5,237 nucleotides of DNA, taken from the NCBI GenBank assembly GCA_036257565.1, contig DATAFH010000125.1, positions 1 to 5,237 of the forward strand. The letters are read 5' to 3'. Position numbers and translations under genes: made by a program. Shown in pieces: positions 1 to 4,746 of this stretch. The first letter of the stretch is position 1; every line of letters starts with the position of its first letter. Below the pieces are notes generated by a model. The model worked only from the letters and a program-made list of their open reading frames with translations. It was not told where the DNA came from and searched no databases. This DNA comes from DASSUW01 sp036257565. Lineage in GTDB: Bacteria > Actinomycetota > Thermoleophilia > Solirubrobacterales > Solirubrobacteraceae.

Positions 1-36
1 CTCGCATCTGAGCGAAAGCGAGCGCCGGAGCCCGAC

Positions 37-57
37 GCCGCCTTCTTTGCGGGCGGC
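37..57 (-). terminator. Candidate hairpin terminator after the caspase gene
   Basis: A perfect 6-bp GC stem (37-42 with 52-57) with a 9-base loop starts immediately after the caspase stop codon on the minus strand. No T-run follows, so it would be a non-canonical terminator or an mRNA 3'-end stabiliser. The remaining bases 1-36 show no gene. Confidence 0.3.
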
Positions 58-1857
58 TCAGCAACCGCCGCCGGACGTGCCCCCTCCAGGCCGTTCGGCG
101 ATTGAGATCGCGTCGGCCAGGAACGCGTCGCCTTCGCCGCCCTCCTCCCGGTCCATGAACACGTGGACACTGATCCGGTTCCCGGTGCCCTCGGCGACGA
201 GGAAGGTACCGACCTCCCGGAACTCGCCGACCGTCGCGATGCCGGCGGCGTAGGAGTCGCTCACCGGCTCGCCATCGCTGCCCGCTCGCTCGCGGAGGCC
301 GATGCAGATGAGCTCCCCGTTCGTCGACTCCGTCGCCTTCACCCACGCCGCCGCCGTGTACCGGCGGCCCGCGACGGAGCTCTGGATCGTGTCGGGCGAG
401 TCGTCGATCGCGAAGTCGCCGCCTGGGGTCAGCGCACGGACGCGGACGACATGCTCGCCGTCGGGCGCGTCCGGGGTGCGCTCGGTAGTGATGGTTGCGG
501 TCGAGACGTCCCATCCCGCCGTGTCGCTCTCGAAGGACGGGTTCGTCGTGAGGTTGCCCGCCGGAATGGGGCTCTCGCCGCCGTCGCCCCCGCCGCCGTC
601 GCCCCCGCCGACGATCAGCACGAGGGCGACGGCGAGGGCGATCACCCCCAGCGCCGCGCCGGCGGCGATCACGCGCCGGGGTCCGCGGCGGGCGGGCGGC
701 GCGACGAGACGGGCCTCGGGCGGCGCGGCCGGGGGCGGCGCGCCGATGGGGGGCTCGGCGGCGTCCGCGGGCGGCCGCTTCGCGGCGTCGGCGAGCGGCC
801 GCTCCGCGGCCTCGTCGCCCGCGGCCGACGGCCCCTCCGCGGCCTCGTCGCCCTCGGCCGACGGCCCCTCCACGGCCTCGCCGGCCGCCCGCTCGGCGTC
901 CTCCGCAGCCTCGAGCGCGGCCTGCGCCCGGGCCGAGACCCGCCGGCTGTCGTCGGAGGTCATGCGCAACAGCGCATGGCGGGCCGCCAGCGCGACCGAC
1001 GGCCCGGCGGCGAGCAGCGCCGCCAGTTCCTGCACGGCGCCCTCGCGGATCCCGGCGTAGCGGTCCTCCGTCCGCGCGAGCAGCTCCGGGTCGAGCTGCG
1101 CCGGCTCGACCGGGCGCCGGTACGTGCTGCGGGCGAGGTACAGCGGGCCCTCCAGGTCGCTCTTGATGCTCGGCGTCTGACTCGGGGTGCGCTCGCGCAC
1201 CCGGTCGTACACGTATCGGTAGAGGTCGTCGATCGAGACGCGCTGGTCCTGGTCGAGGTCGGCCTCGCCGGTGCGCAGCCCCTCGACGACCGCCTCGGTG
1301 AACACCGACGGGCGGCCGCGCCCCTTCAGCTGCTCGCCCTCGTACGCGTACTCCATCGCGTTGGAGGCCGTGATGATCGCTCGGCCGCGGCCCTGGAGCT
1401 GCTGGGGGGCGTCCACGTCGTCGCCGCGCGCCCGCAGGCCGGACGGGAACGAGCCGCTGAAGCAGCAGTCGAGCAGCACGACGGTGCGCCGCGACCGGGT
1501 GCGGCTGATGCGCTCGTTCAGCCAGGCCGCCGAGATGCCGGTGGCGCTCAGCAGCTCGAGGTCCGTGTCGGACGCCGCCAAGTACAGCTCGCCGTCCTCG
1601 TCCTTGACGCCGTGGCAGGAGAAGTGCAGGAGCAGCAGATCCTGCGGGCTGCGGTCCCGGAAGAAGCGCGCGATCGCCCGCGTGAGGTGGGCGTGCGTCT
1701 CGTCCACCACCACCTCGACGTCGAAGTCGCCCTTCTCCGGGTCTCCGAGCACCTTCGCCAGCTCCTCGGCGTCGGCGGCCGGCGCGCGGAGCTGCTGCAG
1801 CTTGGGGTCGCCGTAGCGGGCGGTGGCGACGACCAGCGCGTGCCGGCCGTCGCTCAC
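58..1857 (-). CDS. Membrane-anchored caspase-family (peptidase C14) protein with CBM-like C-terminal domain
   Basis: A predicted cysteine protease of the caspase/metacaspase clan, 599 aa. Residues 1-245 form the p20-like fold: an opening strand (ALVVATARYGD), a catalytic His in HFSCHG (His82) and the DCCFSG motif, where by analogy with metacaspase D-[SC]-C-x-S-G the nucleophile is Cys132. Residues about 254-316 are helical and HEAT-like (GAVQELAALL, ARHALLRM), a segment I recall from other actinobacterial caspases. Residues 327-370 are an 11-residue tandem-repeat linker, acidic at first. Residues 396-417 form one hydrophobic membrane helix preceded by basic RRGPRR, predicting an N-in/C-out topology. 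Residues 435-587 resemble a CBM_4_9 jelly roll (NPSFES..GW near the start, YTAAAWVKA in the middle, FLADAISI at the end). The protein ends in a Gly-rich tail with a final Cys. The GTG start overlaps the upstream EACC1-like stop (GTGA), which implies translational coupling, and no clear Shine-Dalgarno is seen. The protease call is firm; the substrate and the role of the outer domain are unknown. Confidence 0.93.
   Translation of the reverse strand: MSDGRHALVVATARYGDPKLQQLRAPAADAEELAKVLGDPEKGDFDVEVVVDETHAHLTRAIARFFRDRSPQDLLLLHFSCHGVKDEDGELYLAASDTDLELLSATGISAAWLNERISRTRSRRTVVLLDCCFSGSFPSGLRARGDDVDAPQQLQGRGRAIITASNAMEYAYEGEQLKGRGRPSVFTEAVVEGLRTGEADLDQDQRVSIDDLYRYVYDRVRERTPSQTPSIKSDLEGPLYLARSTYRRPVEPAQLDPELLARTEDRYAGIREGAVQELAALLAAGPSVALAARHALLRMTSDDSRRVSARAQAALEAAEDAERAAGEAVEGPSAEGDEAAEGPSAAGDEAAERPLADAAKRPPADAAEPPIGAPPPAAPPEARLVAPPARRGPRRVIAAGAALGVIALAVALVLIVGGGDGGGGDGGESPIPAGNLTTNPSFESDTAGWDVSTATITTERTPDAPDGEHVVRVRALTPGGDFAIDDSPDTIQSSVAGRRYTAAAWVKATESTNGELICIGLRERAGSDGEPVSDSYAAGIATVGEFREVGTFLVAEGTGNRISVHVFMDREEGGEGDAFLADAISIAERPGGGTSGGGC
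748..879 (-). repeat. 33-bp tandem repeat encoding an 11-residue linker repeat
   Basis: Two adjacent 33-bp units (814-846 and 847-879) differ at only two positions by direct comparison. They encode EAAEGPSAAGD and EAVEGPSAEGD. Two more degenerate units follow in the protein (EAAERPLADAA, KRPPADAAEPP). The array lies between the helical-repeat segment and the membrane helix of the caspase, so it probably acts as a flexible spacer whose length can change by slippage without shifting the frame. Confidence 0.75.
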
Positions 1858-2150
1858 GGCGAGTGCCGGGCCACGAACGACTCGACCAGCCGCCGCTGGT
1901 CCTCACGCGAGGCGTTCGTCAGGACCGGGCCGATCGCACCACGGCCGGCGCCGACGATCAGCGTGCCGAGGGCTGCGACGTCGAGCCCGCGGCTCCCGGG
2001 CGGCGCCGGCTCGGTCGGCCGGTCGACCCGCTCGAGGTCCAGCTCGCGGAGCTCCTCGCGGAGCTGCGAGGTCGCGTGCTCGAGCTCGGCGGCGTCCGCG
2101 TCGGGCTCGAGCGCCACCTCCAGCCGCAGTCCGATGGCGGGTTCAGGCAT
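1854..2150 (-). CDS. EACC1-like effector-associated protein, shortened
   Basis: A 98-aa protein encoded directly upstream of the caspase with a 4-base GTGA overlap. It resembles the effector-associated constant component 1 (EACC1) family, the small partner found next to caspase, trypsin and other effectors in actinobacterial conflict systems. What is visible: an N-terminal strand (IGLRLEVALEP), a helix (residues 21-37, ATSQLREELREL), a strand ending in DLERV, a loop containing PPGSRGLDVAALGTLIV, and a C-terminal helix REDQRRLVESFVARH. From recollection, family members usually have about 25-30 extra residues between the GTLIV hydrophobic stretch and the final helix (a W..RR segment and a GD.LELTG strand). 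These are missing here, so this copy may be a deletion variant. The ATG at 2150 is chosen because the conserved first strand follows at once. No Shine-Dalgarno is evident, so initiation may be near-leaderless. The family call rests on pattern memory and operon context. Confidence 0.72.
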   Translation of the reverse strand: MPEPAIGLRLEVALEPDADAAELEHATSQLREELRELDLERVDRPTEPAPPGSRGLDVAALGTLIVGAGRGAIGPVLTNASREDQRRLVESFVARHSP

Positions 2151-2168
2151 AGTGGACCGGTTGCCGCG

Positions 2169-2174
2169 ACCCTA
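2169..2174 (-). promoter_or_regulatory. Candidate -10 (TAGGGT) for the EACC1-caspase operon
   Basis: TAGGGT on the minus strand ends 18 bases before the EACC1-like ATG. It fits the actinobacterial TANNNT -10 pattern. The expected -35 position (18 bases upstream) holds only a poor match. The start point would lie about 11 bases before the ATG, consistent with the absence of a ribosome binding site. The same hexamer recurs ahead of two other genes in this window. Confidence 0.35.
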
Positions 2175-2319
2175 GCCGACCGCCGGTGGGCGCGCCAGCT
2201 GTCCCACGCTCCCCGATGGCGATCGTAGCCGGGTTGACGTGCATCGAGCGCAGATCACCTTCTGCAGCCGACGTCAGGGGGCGGCCGCAGGTCCACGGTC
2301 GGCTCGCCGCATACTTCGG

Positions 2320-2347
2320 TTGACGACGGCCACGGAGGGCGTAGCTT
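2320..2347 (+). promoter_or_regulatory. Candidate sigma-70-type promoter of the BON gene
   Basis: TTGACG (2320-2325), then a 16-base spacer, then TAGCTT (2342-2347). The -35 matches TTGAC exactly and the -10 matches TA...T. The start codon is 26 bases further on, leaving room for the ribosome binding site. It lies in the 223-base divergent region shared with the EACC1-caspase operon. Confidence 0.35.
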
Positions 2348-2360
2348 CCTGGTACTTCAG

Positions 2361-2369
2361 AAAGGAGGT
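2361..2369 (+). promoter_or_regulatory. Strong ribosome binding site deciding the BON start
   Basis: AAAGGAGGT lies 4 bases before the ATG at 2374. It is nearly the full anti-Shine-Dalgarno complement. This argues for the 2374 start over the in-frame ATG at 2239, whose extra 45 residues look like translated promoter DNA. Confidence 0.75.
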
Positions 2370-2373
2370 TCCG

Positions 2374-2973
2374 ATGCTCCTCACGGCTCCACGCGTCCGT
2401 CTGAGCGCCCCGCCGACGCCCACGCGCTTTGGGCGGAGGCGCGGACGCTCCACGGACGTCAGGCCGCTCGCGATCGCCGCGGCCGCTGCCGCCTGCGGGA
2501 TGACGTTGGGGGCGCTGCTTGCGTACTTCCTCGATCCGAAGGCGGGCCGTCGTCGTCGCCACAGCGCTCGGGATCGTGCGATGTCCCGCGTGCGGCGCGG
2601 CGAGCGACGCGCCGCGGCACGCGCCCGGCGGGCGGAGTCGCATGCGGTCGGGATCGCCCGACGGACTCTCAACGCCGCCCGGCCCCGTCACCGCGAGCCG
2701 TTGGACGACGTCACGCTCGCTCGCAAGGTCGAGAGTGAGCTCTATCGCCGTGCGCGCGTGCCGAAGGGGCACATCAGCATCAACACAGAGGACGGGTTCG
2801 TGTTCCTGCGCGGGGTCATGGACCGACAAGAGGACATCGACCGCATCGAGGTCGCGACACGGCAGATCGAGGGGGTTCGCGAGGTCGAGAACCTGATCCA
2901 CCTCCCCGGCACGCCGGCGCCGGCCAGTCACCCGAAATCGGAGCGTCGGCGCTCGGGCAACGCGTCTCGGTGA
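2374..2973 (+). CDS. BON-domain protein with YtxH-like membrane segment
   Basis: A 199-aa protein. After an Arg-rich N-terminus, residues 31-52 form one Ala-rich hydrophobic helix. It is followed by YFLDPKAGRRRRH, a membrane-exit motif I recognise from YtxH-like/BON proteins of soil actinobacteria. Residues 58-108 are extremely basic (many Arg), suggesting contact with acidic lipid or nucleic acid. Residues 109-178 are one BON domain: LARKVESELYRR helix, HISINTEDGFVFLRGVM hairpin, a DRIEVATRQIEGV helix and VENLIHLPG as the last strand. BON domains bind phospholipids or membranes and are common in envelope-stress proteins. Only one BON copy is present and there is no cleavable signal peptide, so the protein is probably a membrane-anchored single-pass protein. 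It is transcribed divergently from the EACC1-caspase operon. The domain call is firm; the physiological role is inferred. Confidence 0.88.
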   Translation: MLLTAPRVRLSAPPTPTRFGRRRGRSTDVRPLAIAAAAAACGMTLGALLAYFLDPKAGRRRRHSARDRAMSRVRRGERRAAARARRAESHAVGIARRTLNAARPRHREPLDDVTLARKVESELYRRARVPKGHISINTEDGFVFLRGVMDRQEDIDRIEVATRQIEGVREVENLIHLPGTPAPASHPKSERRRSGNASR

Positions 2974-3168
2974 CGTTCGCGTCGTGTTGGTGGCGGCGAT
3001 CCTCGCCGGTTCGGGGGTCGCCGCGGCCCAGCAGGTCGAGTAGGCGCGGGTGTGCGGAGCGTTGGAGTGCTTCACGTTCGATCGTGACAACTCCGGCGGC
3101 AAGCGCGGTGCATTCGGCGCGAGCGGGAAGCGAAGGACCGCCGCTATGCGAACCTCGGCGGCCGCGCC
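2974..3168. other. Convergent intergenic region without a convincing gene
   Basis: This lies between the BON stop and the USP-like stop. No reading frame here looks like a complete protein. It holds the hairpin at 2993-3024, a second 6-bp stem (3138-3143 with 3156-3161, 12-base loop) that could end the minus-strand USP-like transcript, and a short signal-peptide-like stretch (2984-3043) described under findings. Confidence 0.5.
2993..3024 (+). terminator. Candidate hairpin downstream of the BON gene
   Basis: A perfect 7-bp inverted repeat (2993-2999 with 3018-3024, GCGGCGA/TCGCCGC) with an 18-base loop begins 20 bases after the BON stop. No T-run follows. In DNA this GC-rich, chance stems are common. 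Confidence 0.25.
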
Positions 3169-3591
3169 TCAGCGGGCGACTGTGGACCGCTCGCTCGCGA
3201 TCACGTGGCGCGTGGGAAGGCCGGTCAGCTGTTCGACGCGATGCGGCAGGTCGAGGCCGAGCCACCGCGACAGGTGATGCGGCAGCGTGGCGACGATCAC
3301 CTCGTCGAAGCGCTCCGCATCCCAGATGTCCTGGACGGCGGCGACGGGATCGGCGTCACCGACGACGCCCCTGGCCGTGATCCCAGCGGCGGCGAGACGC
3401 GTCAGAGCGGCGTTCAGGCGCCGCCACGCCGACTGCCTGCCGCCGTGCGGGTCGACCACCTCCCAGGCGGCCGGCGCCACCAGCGTGACGTCGATCGGTC
3501 CGTCGTGCGCGCGCCCTACCAGTGCGGCGTGTACCTCGTCGGAGTCAGCGGTGCGGTTCGTGACCACGAGTACCTTGGCCGCGGGCGACAT
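3169..3591 (-). CDS. USP-like alpha/beta nucleotide-binding-fold protein
   Basis: A 140-aa protein of an actinobacterial family often annotated as hypothetical or universal-stress-like. It opens with a strand and loop VLVVTNRTADSDEV, then IDVTLVAPA (second strand), a helix RRLNAALTRLAAAG, a third strand ITARGVVGDADP, a helix AVQDIWDAE and FDEVIVATLPHHLSRWL, then LPHRVEQLTGLPTRHV. The order and the GDADP and DEVIV.TLPHHLSRW motifs match the Rossmann-like USP fold. The classic ATP-binding G-2x-G-9x-G(S/T) motif is replaced by the TLPHHLSRW region, so nucleotide binding is uncertain. The ATG at 3591 is supported by AGGGAG seven bases upstream (3599-3604). It is monocistronic and divergent from the sixA remnant. 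A stress-related function is inferred from fold and neighbours only. Confidence 0.82.
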   Translation of the reverse strand: MSPAAKVLVVTNRTADSDEVHAALVGRAHDGPIDVTLVAPAAWEVVDPHGGRQSAWRRLNAALTRLAAAGITARGVVGDADPVAAVQDIWDAERFDEVIVATLPHHLSRWLGLDLPHRVEQLTGLPTRHVIASERSTVAR

Positions 3592-3624
3592 TGGCGGTCT
3601 CCCTGGAGGCGGGGCGATAACACG

Positions 3625-3654
3625 ACCCTACTCCCACTGCGGCGCGCGCCTCAA
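3625..3654 (-). promoter_or_regulatory. Candidate promoter of the USP-like gene
   Basis: On the minus strand TTGAGG (3654-3649), an 18-base spacer and TAGGGT (3630-3625) form a reasonable sigma-70-type promoter. It lies 33 bases upstream of the start codon, leaving room for the AGGGAG ribosome binding site. It sits in the 197-base divergent gap 3592-3788. Confidence 0.45.
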
Positions 3655-3788
3655 GCGTGCACCACGCTGCGGGCCGCGGATCGAGGTTCGAAGGACGTCG
3701 CAGGACCCAGACGTTCGTACCGGGCGCGCGCGGTCGTGGCGAGCCGCGCGTGTCCGTCGGCGGCCAGGTGGGGGACACTGGTCGTGCG

Positions 3789-3992
3789 GTGACCGGACAG
3801 CGGCTGTATCTCTTGCGTCACGCGAAGTCGAGCTGGACGGATCCTCGGCTCGCCGATCACGATTGCCCGCTGACGTCCCGGGGTCGGCGTGCGGCGAGGG
3901 TGGGCCATTCCAGATCGAGCGCCTCGAGGCCTTCAGGGGCGGTCATGGTCAGTCGCGCGGCCGAGAAGGTCCTCCAGCCGGCGCATCACTGA
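3789..3992 (+). pseudogene. Truncated SixA-type histidine phosphatase
   Basis: A 67-residue product starting at GTG. Residues 5-39 match the start of SixA-type phosphohistidine phosphatases (histidine phosphatase superfamily): RLYLLRHAKSSW with catalytic RHA (His11), then LADHDCPLTSRGRRAA. These enzymes normally run to about 150-170 aa and need a second active-site His near the end. Here the frame stops at 3990, before that half, so the product is very likely inactive. After RAARVG the sequence loses resemblance, then recovers slightly (VMVSRAAEKVLQ). A brief reading in another frame between about 3903 and 3935 (GPFQIERLEAF) fits better, suggesting one lost and one gained G in short G-runs. 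The ribosome binding site is weak (a G-rich tract about 14 bases upstream); an in-frame GTG at 3768 is an alternative start. Convergent with pspC. Confidence 0.7.
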
Positions 3993-4227
3993 GCATCTGT
4001 GACGGAGCGGCGCGCGATGGCCACGCGCCGCTCCGTCTCGGCGCCCACTCGGCCGGCAGAATGATCCATAGCGGGACGTAGAGCAGGACATGCGGGCCGG
4101 GCAGCAGGCAGAGAGCACGAAGAGCAACCGGACGTGCCACGGCTTCATGTCGACGCGCGAGCGCCGCACATACGCCGGCGACCATCCCGCCGCGGCGGGG
4201 ACGCACCAGCGCGGTCGATCGAGCCAT
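3949..4227 (-). CDS. PspC-domain small membrane protein, internally frameshifted
   Basis: A 92-aa open frame. Residues 8-26 (VRPRRGGMVAGVCAALARR) and 41-58 (LLPGPHVLLYVPLWIILP) are the two ends of a PspC domain, the short membrane protein first known from the phage-shock response. The middle (residues 27-40) is out of frame. The expected text (MKPWHVRLLFVLS) sits one frame away between about 4152 and 4110, so one insertion near 4150-4158 and one deletion near 4110 cancel each other. After ILPAEW the tail reads through the hairpin at 4001-4037 and looks random. A third frame reads VGAETERRVAIARRS and stops at 3986, which might be the original C-terminus. The ATG at 4227 gives the family's usual short basic N-terminus; the ribosome binding site is weak. 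The domain call is good, but whether the gene works is doubtful unless the indels are sequencing errors. Confidence 0.65.
   Translation of the reverse strand: MARSTALVRPRRGGMVAGVCAALARRHEAVARPVALRALCLLPGPHVLLYVPLWIILPAEWAPRRSGAWPSRAAPSQMLSDAPAGGPSRPRD
4001..4037. terminator. Perfect 14-bp hairpin at the sixA/pspC convergence
   Basis: GACGGAGCGGCGCG (4001-4014) pairs perfectly with 4024-4037 across a 9-base loop. It starts 9 bases after the sixA stop and lies inside the 3' tail of the open pspC frame. It is the strongest inverted repeat I saw in the window and sits where two convergent transcripts should end. Neither side has a T-run, so it would be a bidirectional, non-canonical terminator. 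Confidence 0.5.
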
Positions 4228-4265
4228 GACCGAGCTACCGCCGGCCGCCGGGACCGGCCCGTCAC

Positions 4266-4294
4266 TCGACCCCGGCTCCGCCGGGGCGTAGGGT
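4266..4294 (+). promoter_or_regulatory. Candidate promoter with embedded hairpin upstream of the 57-aa gene
   Basis: TCGACC (4266-4271), a 17-base spacer and TAGGGT (4289-4294) resemble an actinobacterial promoter 34 bases before the start codon. The spacer is largely filled by a 7-bp hairpin (CCCCGGC, TCC loop, GCCGGGG; 4270-4286). It could be a regulator-binding palindrome or a terminator of an upstream transcript. Confidence 0.35.
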
Positions 4295-4328
4295 TCAGTC
4301 AGATCCCGCTCGAAGGAGGTGGTACGCC

Positions 4329-4502
4329 ATGTGCGACGGACGCGAGCCGGATCGGGACACTCGAAGCGACGACGAGCAGGCGCTGGAGGAAATCCGGCGA
4401 CTGTTCGCGCGCTATCGCCAGATCGCTCGTCACGGGATGGTGGCCGAGCGCGACGAGGCCGCCGAAGAGCCCGAAGCCGCCACGGGCTCTAGCTGGCGCT
4501 GA
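4329..4502 (+). CDS. Small acidic hypothetical protein (57 aa)
   Basis: I do not recognise this family. The ATG at 4329 is preceded by AAGGAGGT (4313-4320) with an 8-base gap, one of the best ribosome binding sites in the window, which makes a real small gene likely. The product starts MCDGREPDRD. It carries a predicted charged amphipathic helix (residues about 17-34, EQALEEIRRLFARYRQIA) and ends in an acidic Glu/Ala-rich tail. There is no membrane segment or signal peptide. The single Cys is residue 2. A cytoplasmic helical regulator or partner protein is possible but unsupported. It converges on the 61-aa gene, with a 58-base gap between their stops. Confidence 0.65.
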   Translation: MCDGREPDRDTRSDDEQALEEIRRLFARYRQIARHGMVAERDEAAEEPEAATGSSWR

Positions 4503-4537
4503 CCTCGGCGACCGCGGGATCGGCGAGACCGCAACCA

Positions 4538-4551
4538 GGGACCGCCGTCCC
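4538..4551. terminator. Small hairpin between convergent small genes
   Basis: GGGAC (4538-4542), loop CGCC, GTCCC (4547-4551). A compact stem lies in the 58-base gap between the stops of the 57-aa and 61-aa genes. No T-run is present; the call rests mainly on position. Confidence 0.25.
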
Positions 4552-4560
4552 CGCGGCCGA

Positions 4561-4746
4561 TCAACCCCACGCGCTGGGGACGACCTGCGGCAGCGTCACC
4601 GGCGTGCCCGGTGGGGTGGTGAGTTCGAGTGATTTCGCCTCCAGGTTCGCGTCCCTGGCCTGCTCGAGCAGCGCATTCACGCGCTCCCCTGCCTCGGCGA
4701 TGTCGTGGGCGTTGAACTCGAAGACGATCGTGGCGTTGAACTTCAT
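4561..4746 (-). CDS. Small conserved-looking hypothetical protein (61 aa)
   Basis: The product starts MKFNATIVFEFNA (a strand-like opening), then DIAEAGERVNALLEQARD (helix), then LEAKSLELTTPPGTPVTLP (strand and Pro-rich turn). This is a compact beta-alpha-beta layout with protein-like composition and no membrane segment. I half-recognise it as a small conserved actinobacterial hypothetical but cannot name a family. Its ATG overlaps the stop of the upstream ABM-like gene (ATGA), so it is translationally coupled to it. A partner or accessory role to that protein is plausible, though only from context. Confidence 0.68.
   Translation of the reverse strand: MKFNATIVFEFNAHDIAEAGERVNALLEQARDANLEAKSLELTTPPGTPVTLPQVVPSAWG

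Noticed and set aside
163..2175. A 670-codon plus-strand open frame opposite the caspase and EACC1-like genes
   Set aside because: It is Arg/Gly/Ala-rich with no recognisable domain and lies antisense to two well-supported genes; a typical shadow in GC-rich DNA.
2239..2373. N-terminal extension of the BON protein from the ATG at 2239
   Set aside because: The extension covers the promoter region, has no ribosome binding site, and the 2374 ATG has an almost perfect one.
2143..3102. A 319-codon minus-strand open frame across the BON gene
   Set aside because: Opposite strand of the BON gene, low-complexity Arg/Pro composition, no domain.
3860..3946. A 29-codon minus-strand reading starting MTAPEGLEALDLEW just after the pspC stop
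   Set aside because: Its second half is antisense to well-conserved sixA sequence, and no ribosome binding site is visible; not supportable as a gene.
3287..4081. A 264-codon plus-strand open frame across the USP-like gene and sixA
   Set aside because: Antisense to the USP-like gene and Ser/Arg-rich. Only about ten codons near 3903-3935 look meaningful, as the displaced sixA frame.
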